From Chitinophaga pinensis (GTDB taxonomy: Bacteria; Bacteroidota; Bacteroidia; NS11-12g; UBA955), in the NCBI GenBank assembly GCA_945877575.1, contig CAMDUE010000001.1:124001-188000 (forward strand): 64,000 nucleotides of DNA, in the 5' to 3' direction. The position numbers and the translations under genes are program-made. Below the pieces are notes generated by a model that did not search any database, was not told the origin of the DNA, and was given only the letters and a program-made list of their open reading frames with translations. Shown here in pieces: positions 40,323 to 49,703 of the stretch (its first letter is position 1; each line of letters starts with the position of its first letter).

Positions 40323-40349
40323 TTAAACAAATTGTGTTAATTTGTTTAA
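40323..40349. promoter_or_regulatory. 11-bp perfect inverted repeat TTAAACAAATT-GTGTT-AATTTGTTTAA overlapping a -7-like TTAATTTG
   Basis: Read directly; TTG (40315-40317) - N19 - TTAATTTG (40337-40344) upstream of ATG 40362. Confidence 0.6.
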
Positions 40350-40361
40350 TAATTCAACAAA

Positions 40362-40721
40362 ATGTCTCCTGTAGCTGGTTATTTATCAAACGAAAAGCAT
40401 CTTTTCGAATATTTGGGCCTCGAAATATATTTGAGTACCCGCAATCAGCAACCTCTGGTTATTTATGGAAGATCTGAAGATCAACTATCTACTGTTGTCA
40501 TCAATTTTGAAGATGGAGTATATAAAGGGATCGAGTTGCAGCATGTTCCTGATTTTCAAGAATTATCACCTAAAGACAAGGAAAAACTTCTTGAGATTAT
40601 TGATTATAACCTCCCCGATATTATTAAGTTTTGGATTGATGTTTTTGTTTACAATAAGAAAGTGCCGTTTGAAAAAGTCCTAAAACCCATTCAAACGACA
40701 CAATCATCTCAAACTCGTTAG
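40362..40721 (+). CDS. Hypothetical protein, 119 aa
   Basis: Intact ORF with plausible promoter; family not recognised. Confidence 0.65.
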   Translation: MSPVAGYLSNEKHLFEYLGLEIYLSTRNQQPLVIYGRSEDQLSTVVINFEDGVYKGIELQHVPDFQELSPKDKEKLLEIIDYNLPDIIKFWIDVFVYNKKVPFEKVLKPIQTTQSSQTR

Positions 40722-42838
40722 ATAATATCATATCTCAATCCAATGTAGATCATTCTACCATTGGCCGGAGCCCAGTTAAAAGCCGCATCAAAGATTCGAT
40801 CTCCACCAACTGGAGGAAGTGTTATCAGTGGCATATTTAAAATGGGGTCATTTTGCATAAAGTTAAACACATTTTCAATTCCTAAATAAGTCTCAAACTT
40901 CTTACTGAATGATTTTCTCGTTTGAAAATTAAATATAGTGAACCAAGGACTATTGTTAACTTGCTCGTTGAAAGGCACGAGATTGATTAACCTCTTTGGG
41001 CCATTCAACTGAAATACGCCATCAAAATACCAATTGTTTCTAGTTTTATGGTGTAAGGTAATTAATCCACGGTGTGCGCTTTGAAAAGGATTCATTCTTA
41101 ATTGTCCAGCGATGAATTTTTGATTATCAATAAACCTGTAAGCGAATTTGACATCCGTCCGTTTTAATGGCGTAAAAGACCATTCTAAATGTACACTTCT
41201 AGTATATCCTGCTTGATTTTTTGACCTTCCTGAAATGTTGATCTCATATGGATGTGTTTCTCTATCAATGACTATTTGATAATCAAATAATGTTTGAAAT
41301 ACATCAATTGTAATGCTTGAAGGATATTCCATAAACATGAAATTCTTGTAATAAGATATACCCATATTCCAACCTCTCTCTTGTTCAAGTCCAAAAGTGG
41401 GAGAACTTAAACTTGCATCTTTTACATTCATTGAATTGATGTACAACGATCTATTGCTGATTAAATTGGGCAGATGCTCTGCAAAAACATAGGGTGACCT
41501 TCTGGCATAACCACCTTGAAAAAATAACTTATTGTTGGAATTGAATTCCCATTTACCATGAAGTCGGGGAGTGGCATACCAACCAAAAAGATTGTGATAA
41601 TCAGTGCGAATACCACCAACCATGGTAAGATTGCCTGAATTATAAACCCATTCTGCAAATGCACCCAACTGAATTTCATTGAATTCGTTATTTACTTTAG
41701 TTGAACTTGGCACATAAAACCAACTGTCTACATCAGTAAATTCCTCAGCCAATTGAGTAAACAGGGTAGATATTCCCGTTTTAAGTCCCCAATTTTCAGT
41801 TAATTCAGCCTGGTAAAGACCAGAATAGCTAAAACGCATCTCACGAGCTTGATACTTTCTATCTAATACATCCCCAGAAACCTTAAAAGGCATTAGATTA
41901 TAATCCATATTGTGAACGGATAGATTTAAGATATTCCCAAAAGTGTTTTCCGAGTTTGATGGTATAATTCCGAGCTTCGCGTAAACATCGAGTCTTGATT
42001 CATTGCTTTTAAAGTTAAAAACATCAGAATTGGGATCTATTTGCGTTCCACCGATAGAATTCGTTACACCGGCCACTTTTTGATCGTTCCAAAAAGTAGC
42101 ACCTAGTTTACCTTCCAAATTCTTTGTTTGAAAATCACTGTGATTGCCTAGATATATTCTATCTGTCATTGGCATATCAGAGAAACCATCTTTATTTCTA
42201 TCTGTAGTCATCCATTGCTGTCCTGAATGCAGATAGGTGAAGTTTTTCCAGTTCTTTTTATTTGCTGTGTAAATAATTGAATTGACTTCCGTTCGGCCTT
42301 GGTCATTTTGATATACATTAAAATGGAATCGAGGTTCGTTGTGTTTGGATTTAAGTGCATAATCAATACCACCTATAATTCCTTCAAATCCAAGTGTTGC
42401 AGAACCAACCCCTTTGGCGATTCTCACATCACTTACAAAATCACCGGGAATATTCGATAATCCATTTAAAGTAACTATCCCATTAAATTGAGGTAAGTTA
42501 TCTCTAGTCAATAGTATGTATTTACTGTTTAGTCCCATCATTTCAACTTGTTTGATGCCTGTAATTCCATCGCTGTTAGAAACTTCAACAGCATTACTCA
42601 GCTCAAAACTCTCGGATAAAGTGCAACATGCCGCCTTTTTAAATTCATTTTCAGACATGAGTGTCTTCAACTGCGCTCCGTGATGATCATGAGAGGTTCC
42701 TTCATCTTCAACGGTTACATCAACTTGTTCAATCTTTGCGGTATCAGCAGATTGCGCTTTCAAGTTACCGGCTTGAGTAGCGCAAATCAATAATACCAAA
42801 GCTATTTTCAATAGCAATTTGAGAATGTTGTTCATCAA
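40718..42838 (-). CDS. TonB-dependent receptor, probably for metal uptake
   Basis: Plug ELSNAVEVSNSDGITGIKQVEMMGLNSKYILLTRDNLP preceded by DHHGAQ and AACC; beta-barrel C-terminus. Confidence 0.9.
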   Translation of the reverse strand: MMNNILKLLLKIALVLLICATQAGNLKAQSADTAKIEQVDVTVEDEGTSHDHHGAQLKTLMSENEFKKAACCTLSESFELSNAVEVSNSDGITGIKQVEMMGLNSKYILLTRDNLPQFNGIVTLNGLSNIPGDFVSDVRIAKGVGSATLGFEGIIGGIDYALKSKHNEPRFHFNVYQNDQGRTEVNSIIYTANKKNWKNFTYLHSGQQWMTTDRNKDGFSDMPMTDRIYLGNHSDFQTKNLEGKLGATFWNDQKVAGVTNSIGGTQIDPNSDVFNFKSNESRLDVYAKLGIIPSNSENTFGNILNLSVHNMDYNLMPFKVSGDVLDRKYQAREMRFSYSGLYQAELTENWGLKTGISTLFTQLAEEFTDVDSWFYVPSSTKVNNEFNEIQLGAFAEWVYNSGNLTMVGGIRTDYHNLFGWYATPRLHGKWEFNSNNKLFFQGGYARRSPYVFAEHLPNLISNRSLYINSMNVKDASLSSPTFGLEQERGWNMGISYYKNFMFMEYPSSITIDVFQTLFDYQIVIDRETHPYEINISGRSKNQAGYTRSVHLEWSFTPLKRTDVKFAYRFIDNQKFIAGQLRMNPFQSAHRGLITLHHKTRNNWYFDGVFQLNGPKRLINLVPFNEQVNNSPWFTIFNFQTRKSFSKKFETYLGIENVFNFMQNDPILNMPLITLPPVGGDRIFDAAFNWAPANGRMIYIGLRYDII

Positions 42839-42841
42839 CCG

Positions 42842-43210
42842 TTAAAAATCATCGTCAGATCTGTACTTGCAACAACCCGGTAAATTGTTGTATACTAAAT
42901 CATCAGCTTTAACTTGTTCGGTGTCGTGACCTGCGCTAGCAATAATATTATGTAATTGAATTTCCTTAAATTGTGCAGCATTATATACAATAAAAATCTT
43001 TTTATTGTTGAGGTCATAGATGGCTTGATAGACACCTTTCACATCCAGTGCGTTTTCAATGCGCTTCTTACACATGTCACAATTACCACCAACACCAAAG
43101 GTGATTTGGACTTTTATTTTTTTTGTTTTCGATGCTCCACATTGGGTGAATGACACCAATGCAAGCGCTGCTGCAAAAAGAGCTTTTATAATGTTTTTTA
43201 CTTTTTTCAT
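42842..43210 (-). CDS. Heavy-metal-associated (HMA) domain lipoprotein-like
   Basis: GVGGNCDMCKKRIENAL (CxxC); C-terminal CC. Confidence 0.85.
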   Translation of the reverse strand: MKKVKNIIKALFAAALALVSFTQCGASKTKKIKVQITFGVGGNCDMCKKRIENALDVKGVYQAIYDLNNKKIFIVYNAAQFKEIQLHNIIASAGHDTEQVKADDLVYNNLPGCCKYRSDDDF

Positions 43211-43235
43211 TTGTATTTTATTTGAATTAATTTAA

Positions 43236-43259
43236 ATTTATCGAAGGAAAGCGATAAAT
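43236..43259. repeat. Hairpin/dyad ATTTATCG-AAGGAAAG-CGATAAAT between two genes of the metal cassette
   Basis: 8-bp perfect arms, 8-nt spacer, outer TTTA/TAAA also pairs after one mismatch. Confidence 0.7.
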
Positions 43260-43664
43260 CTAAATTACCCAAACATCATACTGAACCAACAACGAAGGTG
43301 GGACTTTTTTTCTCAGCCGATGCTGAGTAAGGAATTTATTAGAACAATTATGAAAATGACCAAAATCAAACTGGGGAAATTGAGGGCGATGGCTGGCTAA
43401 ATCAATTTGAACCGTTGATTTAGAATTTTCCAACTTTTCTGTATTTTGGAATTTTGCTGTAAAATAGTAAAAATGACTTTCGGATTCCGTGCAGCAGCAG
43501 CCATTGGAAAATAACTGATCTGATGAATTTGTTATATTATTTTTAACGGCAGGAAGACAGCAATTAATCTCATCATTTTCGCAACAACTATCAATGGCAA
43601 ACTCAACCAAACCTGAACTTATCAGATTGACGAAAACCAACAATATTGCGGCGATTTGCCTCAT
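43260..43664 (-). CDS. Cys-rich secreted/periplasmic hypothetical protein
   Basis: Signal-like N-terminus, then DSCCENDEINCCLP...GCCCTESESHFYYF. Confidence 0.7.
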   Translation of the reverse strand: MRQIAAILLVFVNLISSGLVEFAIDSCCENDEINCCLPAVKNNITNSSDQLFSNGCCCTESESHFYYFTAKFQNTEKLENSKSTVQIDLASHRPQFPQFDFGHFHNCSNKFLTQHRLRKKVPPSLLVQYDVWVI

Positions 43665-43731
43665 TTCATACGAATATACAAGTTAATTTGTTGTACTCAT
43701 AAATCATGGTTAATATCGTAGGTAATTCCAC

Positions 43732-45432
43732 ATGATTTCTCAACTTTTTCGACGAAAAACTGACTTTTCTATTCAATCAGGTCATCAATTGCCTAGAATT
43801 CTTTCAGTTAGGGATTTGACTTTTTTTGGTATTGCCGCAATTATTGGAGGAGGTATTTTTTCTTCTATAGGAAAGGCTTGTGTAGCGGGAGGTCCGGGAG
43901 TAATTTGGCTATTTGTGATTAGTGCAATTGCCTGCGGTTTTGCTGCACTAAGTTATGCCGAATTTGCAGGAAGAATACCCGTTTCTGGTAGTGCATACAC
44001 CTATGCATATGCATCTTTTGGAGAATTATTTGCTTGGATTATTGGTTGGGCGCTATTAATGGAATACGCCATTGGGAACATTTATATTGCGTATTCCTGG
44101 TCAGGTTATTTTACTCATTTATTAGATGCTATTGGATTGGAATTACCGAGATGGTTGATAACAGATTATTCATCGGTAAAGTTATTTGTTTCCAATAAGA
44201 ATTTGGAACTTTTAACAAACATTCAAAAATCAGAATTGGGTCAATTATGGGCAAACTCAAATTTAATAGGCGAGGAACTTGATTTTTATCAAGCCTGGGT
44301 AAATGCACCTGTGATTTTGGGGCAGAGAATCATATTTGACCTACCAGCTGTTTTAATCAATATTCTGATTACCATTTTAGTATACCGTGGAATCAGCGAA
44401 AGCAGAAAGGCTAGTAATGCCATGGTAATTTTGAAAGTTATCATCATTTTATTGGTGATTGTGGTTGGGGCTTTTTACATTGACTTTGATAATTTCACCC
44501 CATTTAATCCTAATGGAATGTCTGGAATTATGACAGGGGTTTCAGCGGTTTTCTTTACTTATATCGGATTTGATGCCGTGAGTACCTTAGCTGAAGAAAG
44601 TAAAAATCCTAAAAGAGACCTCCCAAGAGGTATGTTTTATTCGCTGTTGATTTGTACGGTCCTATACATATTGATTTCTCTAGTTCTTACTGGAATGGTA
44701 CCCTTTAATTTACTCGGTGTTGATGATCCGTTGGCTTTTGCATTAAATTATAAAGGAATACATTGGCTTGAATACATTGTATCTGTGTCTGCCATTGTTG
44801 CCATGACTTCAGTTTTATTGGTATTCCAAATGGGTCAACCTCGAATTTGGATGTCTATGAGCAGAGATGGTCTTCTGCCTGAAAAATTTTCCCAAATTCA
44901 TCCAAAATTCAAAACGCCTGGTTTCGCAACAATTATTACTGGTTTAGTAGTAGGCGTTCCTATCTTTTTTACCAATGAAACATTCGTTTTAGATTTTACT
45001 TCCATTGGAACCATAGTTGCTTTTGTACTAGTTTGTGGTGGTGTGTTATTATTGCCACCAAGGAAAGATTCACAGGAAACAGGATTCAAATTGATTCACA
45101 TAAATGCACAGTACTTATTTCCTGCGTTGGTTATACTTTCAGGTGTTTTAACGAACTTATACATTCCAGATTATTTTAGGAGTTTGTTAGCACTAGATTT
45201 TTATGGAATCAGCCATATAATTATGTGGGTGTTTTTAATAGCGCTATCCATTTTTGCATTTTTTAGAAAATGGAATATTATACCTTTAATGGGTGTTTCG
45301 ACGTGCATGTTTTTGTTAACTGGAATGACATTAGATAATTGGAAATGGTTTGGTTTGTGGTTTCTCTTGGGACTAATACTCTACTTTAGTTACGGATTTA
45401 AACACAGTAAACTTAAAAACGTCCAAAGTTAA
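43732..45432 (+). CDS. APC-family amino acid permease
   Basis: Multi-TM; IAAIIGGGIFSSIGKACVAGGPGVIWLF. Confidence 0.93.
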   Translation: MISQLFRRKTDFSIQSGHQLPRILSVRDLTFFGIAAIIGGGIFSSIGKACVAGGPGVIWLFVISAIACGFAALSYAEFAGRIPVSGSAYTYAYASFGELFAWIIGWALLMEYAIGNIYIAYSWSGYFTHLLDAIGLELPRWLITDYSSVKLFVSNKNLELLTNIQKSELGQLWANSNLIGEELDFYQAWVNAPVILGQRIIFDLPAVLINILITILVYRGISESRKASNAMVILKVIIILLVIVVGAFYIDFDNFTPFNPNGMSGIMTGVSAVFFTYIGFDAVSTLAEESKNPKRDLPRGMFYSLLICTVLYILISLVLTGMVPFNLLGVDDPLAFALNYKGIHWLEYIVSVSAIVAMTSVLLVFQMGQPRIWMSMSRDGLLPEKFSQIHPKFKTPGFATIITGLVVGVPIFFTNETFVLDFTSIGTIVAFVLVCGGVLLLPPRKDSQETGFKLIHINAQYLFPALVILSGVLTNLYIPDYFRSLLALDFYGISHIIMWVFLIALSIFAFFRKWNIIPLMGVSTCMFLLTGMTLDNWKWFGLWFLLGLILYFSYGFKHSKLKNVQS

Positions 45433-45434
45433 AA

Positions 45435-45731
45435 ATGAAAAAAGAAAAAAAAGACAACCACATCAGCTCTGTGATTCAAGCTATGTATAAGCGTTATCAT
45501 CTTGATTCCAAACTGGATGAAATGAGCATTGAAAAAGATTGGGAACAGATAGTGGGCAAGTTAATTGCAAAATACACGACCGATATTACTTTAAAGTCAA
45601 AGACCCTATACATAAAAGTGGATAATCCTGTACTCAAGAACGAAGTATTTCTGCAACGTAATGAGTTATTGGGAAAGGTTAACGAATATTATCAGAAGGT
45701 AGTTGCTGAGAAGATATTTGTTTCTTCTTGA
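45435..45731 (+). CDS. DUF721 domain protein
   Basis: DWEQIVGKLIAKYTTDITLKSKTLYIKVDNPVLKNEVFLQRNELLGKVNE. Confidence 0.85.
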   Translation: MKKEKKDNHISSVIQAMYKRYHLDSKLDEMSIEKDWEQIVGKLIAKYTTDITLKSKTLYIKVDNPVLKNEVFLQRNELLGKVNEYYQKVVAEKIFVSS

Positions 45732-46704
45732 TTCGAACTCGCGCAATTTCAGCCTTATCAATACTTGTGTTTAGCTCAAATCCAATAATCATAGAGAACG
45801 TGTTGATATAAATCAATACCATCAATGCAATGATGGCCCCAATTGAACCATAAACCTTATTGTAACTATCAAAATTATTTACGTATAAAGTGAAACCGAA
45901 GGTGGCAATTATGGATAATGCACCTGCTAAAAGGGCTCCAATAGAAAAAAACCTCCAACGTTCAGTTTTGGATGGGGCGAAGAAATAAATGGAAGAAATA
46001 GTAAAGACAAAAACAGCTGCAACTAATAAATATTCAATTAATACAATCAAAAAACTGTACAAACTCACCAAGGGCCAGTCGTTTTCTATCATATAAGTTT
46101 CAATTTGAACTGAAACAGTAACAATCGCCAAGAAGAGTATGATTAGAACAGTTAATAAGAATGTTAAAAATATCGCCCTGGCCCTGATTATAAACCAATT
46201 CTGTTTGGCTCGCATATCAGTTCCTGCTAATCGTCGATTGAATGTGTTGATTAGAATATGAAATGCATTGGATGCGAAATAAATGGTCAACAAAAATCCG
46301 AAAGATAATAAACTCGAATTTTGCTTTCTTAAAATTTCGAGAATGGTTTGACTAATTTCTTCATAGGTACGCTCTGGAAGTATCAAAGACAATTGCTCTA
46401 TCAATTGAGTCTTCATTCCATGAAAGGGTAAATAGGCAATTAATGTAAGTAAAAAAAGCAAGGCAGGGAATAGCGCCAAAAAGAAATTAAAACTAAGTGA
46501 TGAAGCACTAAGGCTGATATTCTCCATGAAAATGGATCTTAAAAAATATCTACCAACCTCATAAAATGACAATCCCTTAAAACCTCGAATTGTTTTCTTT
46601 TGAAGATACTCCCTTAATTTCCGAGCAAGGAAATGCTCCTTGTCGGTTGAAATTTCTTCAATCAATTCATGATTCTGAGGGGTTTCTGATTTCATTGGAA
46701 TCAA
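45679..46704 (-). CDS. YihY/BrkB family membrane protein
   Basis: Six TM pattern; SASSLSFNFFLALFPALLFLLTLIAYLP; GSIGAIIALMVLIYI. Confidence 0.92.
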   Translation of the reverse strand: MIPMKSETPQNHELIEEISTDKEHFLARKLREYLQKKTIRGFKGLSFYEVGRYFLRSIFMENISLSASSLSFNFFLALFPALLFLLTLIAYLPFHGMKTQLIEQLSLILPERTYEEISQTILEILRKQNSSLLSFGFLLTIYFASNAFHILINTFNRRLAGTDMRAKQNWFIIRARAIFLTFLLTVLIILFLAIVTVSVQIETYMIENDWPLVSLYSFLIVLIEYLLVAAVFVFTISSIYFFAPSKTERWRFFSIGALLAGALSIIATFGFTLYVNNFDSYNKVYGSIGAIIALMVLIYINTFSMIIGFELNTSIDKAEIARVRIKKKQISSQQLPSDNIR

Positions 46705-47105
46705 TACATTTTATTCAAGAATTTTTCGGGAAGAGCGATCGGTCTCATATTTGATTTATTAACAAAAAATAATTCAGTTTCGGCGTCAGACAAAAAATCG
46801 CCATTTTCATTATAAATCTCATATTTGAATGTCATTCTAACTTTAGGCTCACCTAAAATTGATACTCGAACTGTAAGAAGATCATCATAAATGGCCGCTT
46901 TTTTGAATAAAAACTTCATTGATCTAACTGGCATAATGATTCCTTCGTCTTCCATTTCTTTGTATGTAATGCCACGCGATCTTAAAATTTCAGTGCGTGC
47001 TTCTTCGAAGTAAACAGCATAAACACTATGATGCAAAAACCCCATCCGATCACATTCGTGATATCTAACTCTAATTTTGTGTTCGTAAAAGGGTAGCGAT
47101 GACAT
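46701..47105 (-). CDS. Acyl-CoA thioesterase, 4HBT family
   Basis: IRVRYHECDRMGFLHHSVYAVYFEEARTEILR. Confidence 0.92.
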   Translation of the reverse strand: MSSLPFYEHKIRVRYHECDRMGFLHHSVYAVYFEEARTEILRSRGITYKEMEDEGIIMPVRSMKFLFKKAAIYDDLLTVRVSILGEPKVRMTFKYEIYNENGDFLSDAETELFFVNKSNMRPIALPEKFLNKMY

Positions 47106-47126
47106 AATTCAAATGTATGATATCTT

Positions 47127-47888
47127 TCAGTATCTAAGTTGAAAATGTTCTTTAACTTGTTGTGTACGTTTAATTGCAATTCCCAAATAAAAGCAATCAA
47201 TAGTTACGTGGAAATCTGGCTGATTCACAATTCGTTGCCAGTTCAAACGTGAAGTTTCATTGTGATAGGGATGTGTAAAAACAAAGAAATCTTGATTGGT
47301 TGAATCCAATAACTCACGATCAAGAGAATTCCAAAAATCAGAATCTCTATCTAATCTATGAAATAATAACAGCTTTTTTATTGGACTCCCGGATGCAAAG
47401 TGTTCACCATCTAGAGCTTCTTCATGATCGGTTTTTTGGGAAAATACCTTATCAAACTCTTTTTGGCTTTTATTGAAAAGAGAAGTATAAGGCTCTAATT
47501 TATCAGTTGAAAATAACTTAAGATTGGGAGCCAAATCAGTAGAAGACAAATATCGTATATAATTGTATTCCAAACCAGTAGAAGGACCTATTTCATTTAC
47601 TAGTTTAATATTATAAAAAAGTACAATACGTTGTAGTAACTCACAATACTTGGATGGTAAGGTGTAAGTATTTACATATTCAGACAAAGAAACACCATCA
47701 TAGCCTATACTTTTACTTTGAACCATCAAAGTTCGTTGATATTCCAAGAATTCATTTTTTGATGGCGCACTATTATACAAGACTTTGTCGACAAATTCAT
47801 AAACAAACGGAGAATGAACTCCGTGTCTATTGGTTGAATACAATAAATAAGATAGGTAATCGAACCACTTTCCGATTCGGTTAATCAT
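47127..47888 (-). CDS. Methyltransferase-like hypothetical protein
   Basis: N-terminal RHGVHSPFVYEFVDKVLY typical of a Bacteroidota SAM-methyltransferase-like family; NEIGPSTGLEY. Confidence 0.6.
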   Translation of the reverse strand: MINRIGKWFDYLSYLLYSTNRHGVHSPFVYEFVDKVLYNSAPSKNEFLEYQRTLMVQSKSIGYDGVSLSEYVNTYTLPSKYCELLQRIVLFYNIKLVNEIGPSTGLEYNYIRYLSSTDLAPNLKLFSTDKLEPYTSLFNKSQKEFDKVFSQKTDHEEALDGEHFASGSPIKKLLLFHRLDRDSDFWNSLDRELLDSTNQDFFVFTHPYHNETSRLNWQRIVNQPDFHVTIDCFYLGIAIKRTQQVKEHFQLRY

Positions 47889-47889
47889 A

Positions 47890-49689
47890 CTAGAGGGCTT
47901 TCTCTACTATTCCTAATTCTGTTTTTAATCTATCTTTTTGCTGATTCAATTTGTTGATTTTGTCATCAAACTGCTTTAAAACAGCATCGGCATTTTTCGA
48001 TAAAGCAAAGAAAGACTTATTATTGTCAATAGTTGAAATTTCTTCCTCTAGTTTCTTGATAGTTTCTTTTAATCTTCTTTGTTCAGATTTTAACTTTGAC
48101 TTACCATCAGAAGATTGATTGAGGTTCTCAACATAATCTGACATTGTTTTTTTACGGTCTTCATTGTTTTGCTCTCGCAACGATTGAAACAACGGGTCGA
48201 TTAAATTTTGAAATTTCGTATTTAAAGTATGAAATCTTTTTCCTGAAACAAAACCACTGTTATTCCATTCGGTCTGAATTTGTTTTAAATCGGCGAAAGT
48301 GAAATTCTTTTCAGCCTGAGCAATTAAACCTTCAAGTTTTTTAACAACTGCTTCTCTGGCTTGAACTGCACCAGATTCTTGAGTTTTTCTCTCATCGAAC
48401 CACTGATTTCTTCTTTGATAAAAATGATCAAATGCGGCTCTAAATCGCTTCCAAATTAGCTCATTTTGTTCTTCAGGAACAGGACCAATCTTTTTCCACT
48501 CTTCTTGAAGACTCTGGAACTTATCAGCTGTTTTATTGAATTCAGATGCATCCTTTAAACTTTCGGCTTTTTCGCAAAGTTCAAGTTTCAATTTAAGATT
48601 ATCTTTCTTATTGGATTGTAATTCTTTAAAGAATAACTTTCTTTCAGAATAATACGAGTTTCTAGCGGTTTGGAATTTATTCCAAGTTTCCTCGTTTAAA
48701 GCAGTAGGAACAGGACCAATTTTTTTCCATTCTTCAAATAATTGATCTAATTCAGTGCCTAATTTTTGCCAATCTTTATTGTTTACTGGCCAAACTGAAA
48801 TCGCCGCTTCGGCTTTTTCAATAAGAACCACTTTCTTTTCTAAATTGGCTTTCCTTTTTTCATCCAATTCATTTTGAACTGCCTTGATGGCGTTTAAGAT
48901 TTCATCACTAGCGCCTTTAAATCTAGACCAAATTTCTTCAGAAATGTCTTTTCTTACTGGCCCAGCATTTTTCCAATCTTCATGGTATTTATGCAGAGCA
49001 ATATAAGATTTTCGGATGTTTTGTTCGTTATTTAGAGCTTCAACCTTTTTGATCAATTCTATTTTAATCTCGAGATTTTTTTCTCTATCTAAATCTTTTA
49101 GCTCATTGTAAATGGTAAGGTTATCATAAAACCTATCAATCAAAGCTTTATATTGAGAAGATACTTCGTCTTGAAATTCTTTGGGTATAATTCTGATCTC
49201 TCTCCATTCCCGCATACAATCACGAATATGTCCAAGGCTGGCCTCAGTTTCTTCGCTCTCAACCAAAGTCTTTATTTTATCTAGAATGGCTTTTTTCTTA
49301 ACCAAATTTGCCAATTTCTCTTCCTCAGCACGTTTTTTTTCTTCTTCTCTTAGCTTTTGAAATTGATTGAATATGTCTAATAATTTAGTTTTGAGTTCAT
49401 CTTGAGGAGGAACAAATTCACGGACATCATTTCCTGCATCAATCCAAGCTTTAATTTGGGCTGGTTTCTCAGCAGAAACTAATGCTTCAAAAATTGATTT
49501 TAGTTCTAGCAATTTCTGATAAGAAGCTTTCACATCAGCAGTCTGAATCAGAGATTCTGCTTCTTTGATAATTTCTTCTTTGCTAAGTTTACTGTATTGG
49601 TCTCGAAAAGTACTTGACTCTTCTTGACTGTGAATCAGTTTCTCAGCCTCGCTCAATTGCTCGTGATAATTTTCAGTAAACATATTCAA
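47890..49689 (-). CDS. DUF349 repeat protein
   Basis: At least five repeats of W+xxGPVP...W.+F+.A.D.F. Confidence 0.93.
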   Translation of the reverse strand: MNMFTENYHEQLSEAEKLIHSQEESSTFRDQYSKLSKEEIIKEAESLIQTADVKASYQKLLELKSIFEALVSAEKPAQIKAWIDAGNDVREFVPPQDELKTKLLDIFNQFQKLREEEKKRAEEEKLANLVKKKAILDKIKTLVESEETEASLGHIRDCMREWREIRIIPKEFQDEVSSQYKALIDRFYDNLTIYNELKDLDREKNLEIKIELIKKVEALNNEQNIRKSYIALHKYHEDWKNAGPVRKDISEEIWSRFKGASDEILNAIKAVQNELDEKRKANLEKKVVLIEKAEAAISVWPVNNKDWQKLGTELDQLFEEWKKIGPVPTALNEETWNKFQTARNSYYSERKLFFKELQSNKKDNLKLKLELCEKAESLKDASEFNKTADKFQSLQEEWKKIGPVPEEQNELIWKRFRAAFDHFYQRRNQWFDERKTQESGAVQAREAVVKKLEGLIAQAEKNFTFADLKQIQTEWNNSGFVSGKRFHTLNTKFQNLIDPLFQSLREQNNEDRKKTMSDYVENLNQSSDGKSKLKSEQRRLKETIKKLEEEISTIDNNKSFFALSKNADAVLKQFDDKINKLNQQKDRLKTELGIVEKAL

Positions 49690-49703
49690 TAGGAATGAAT
49701 TTT

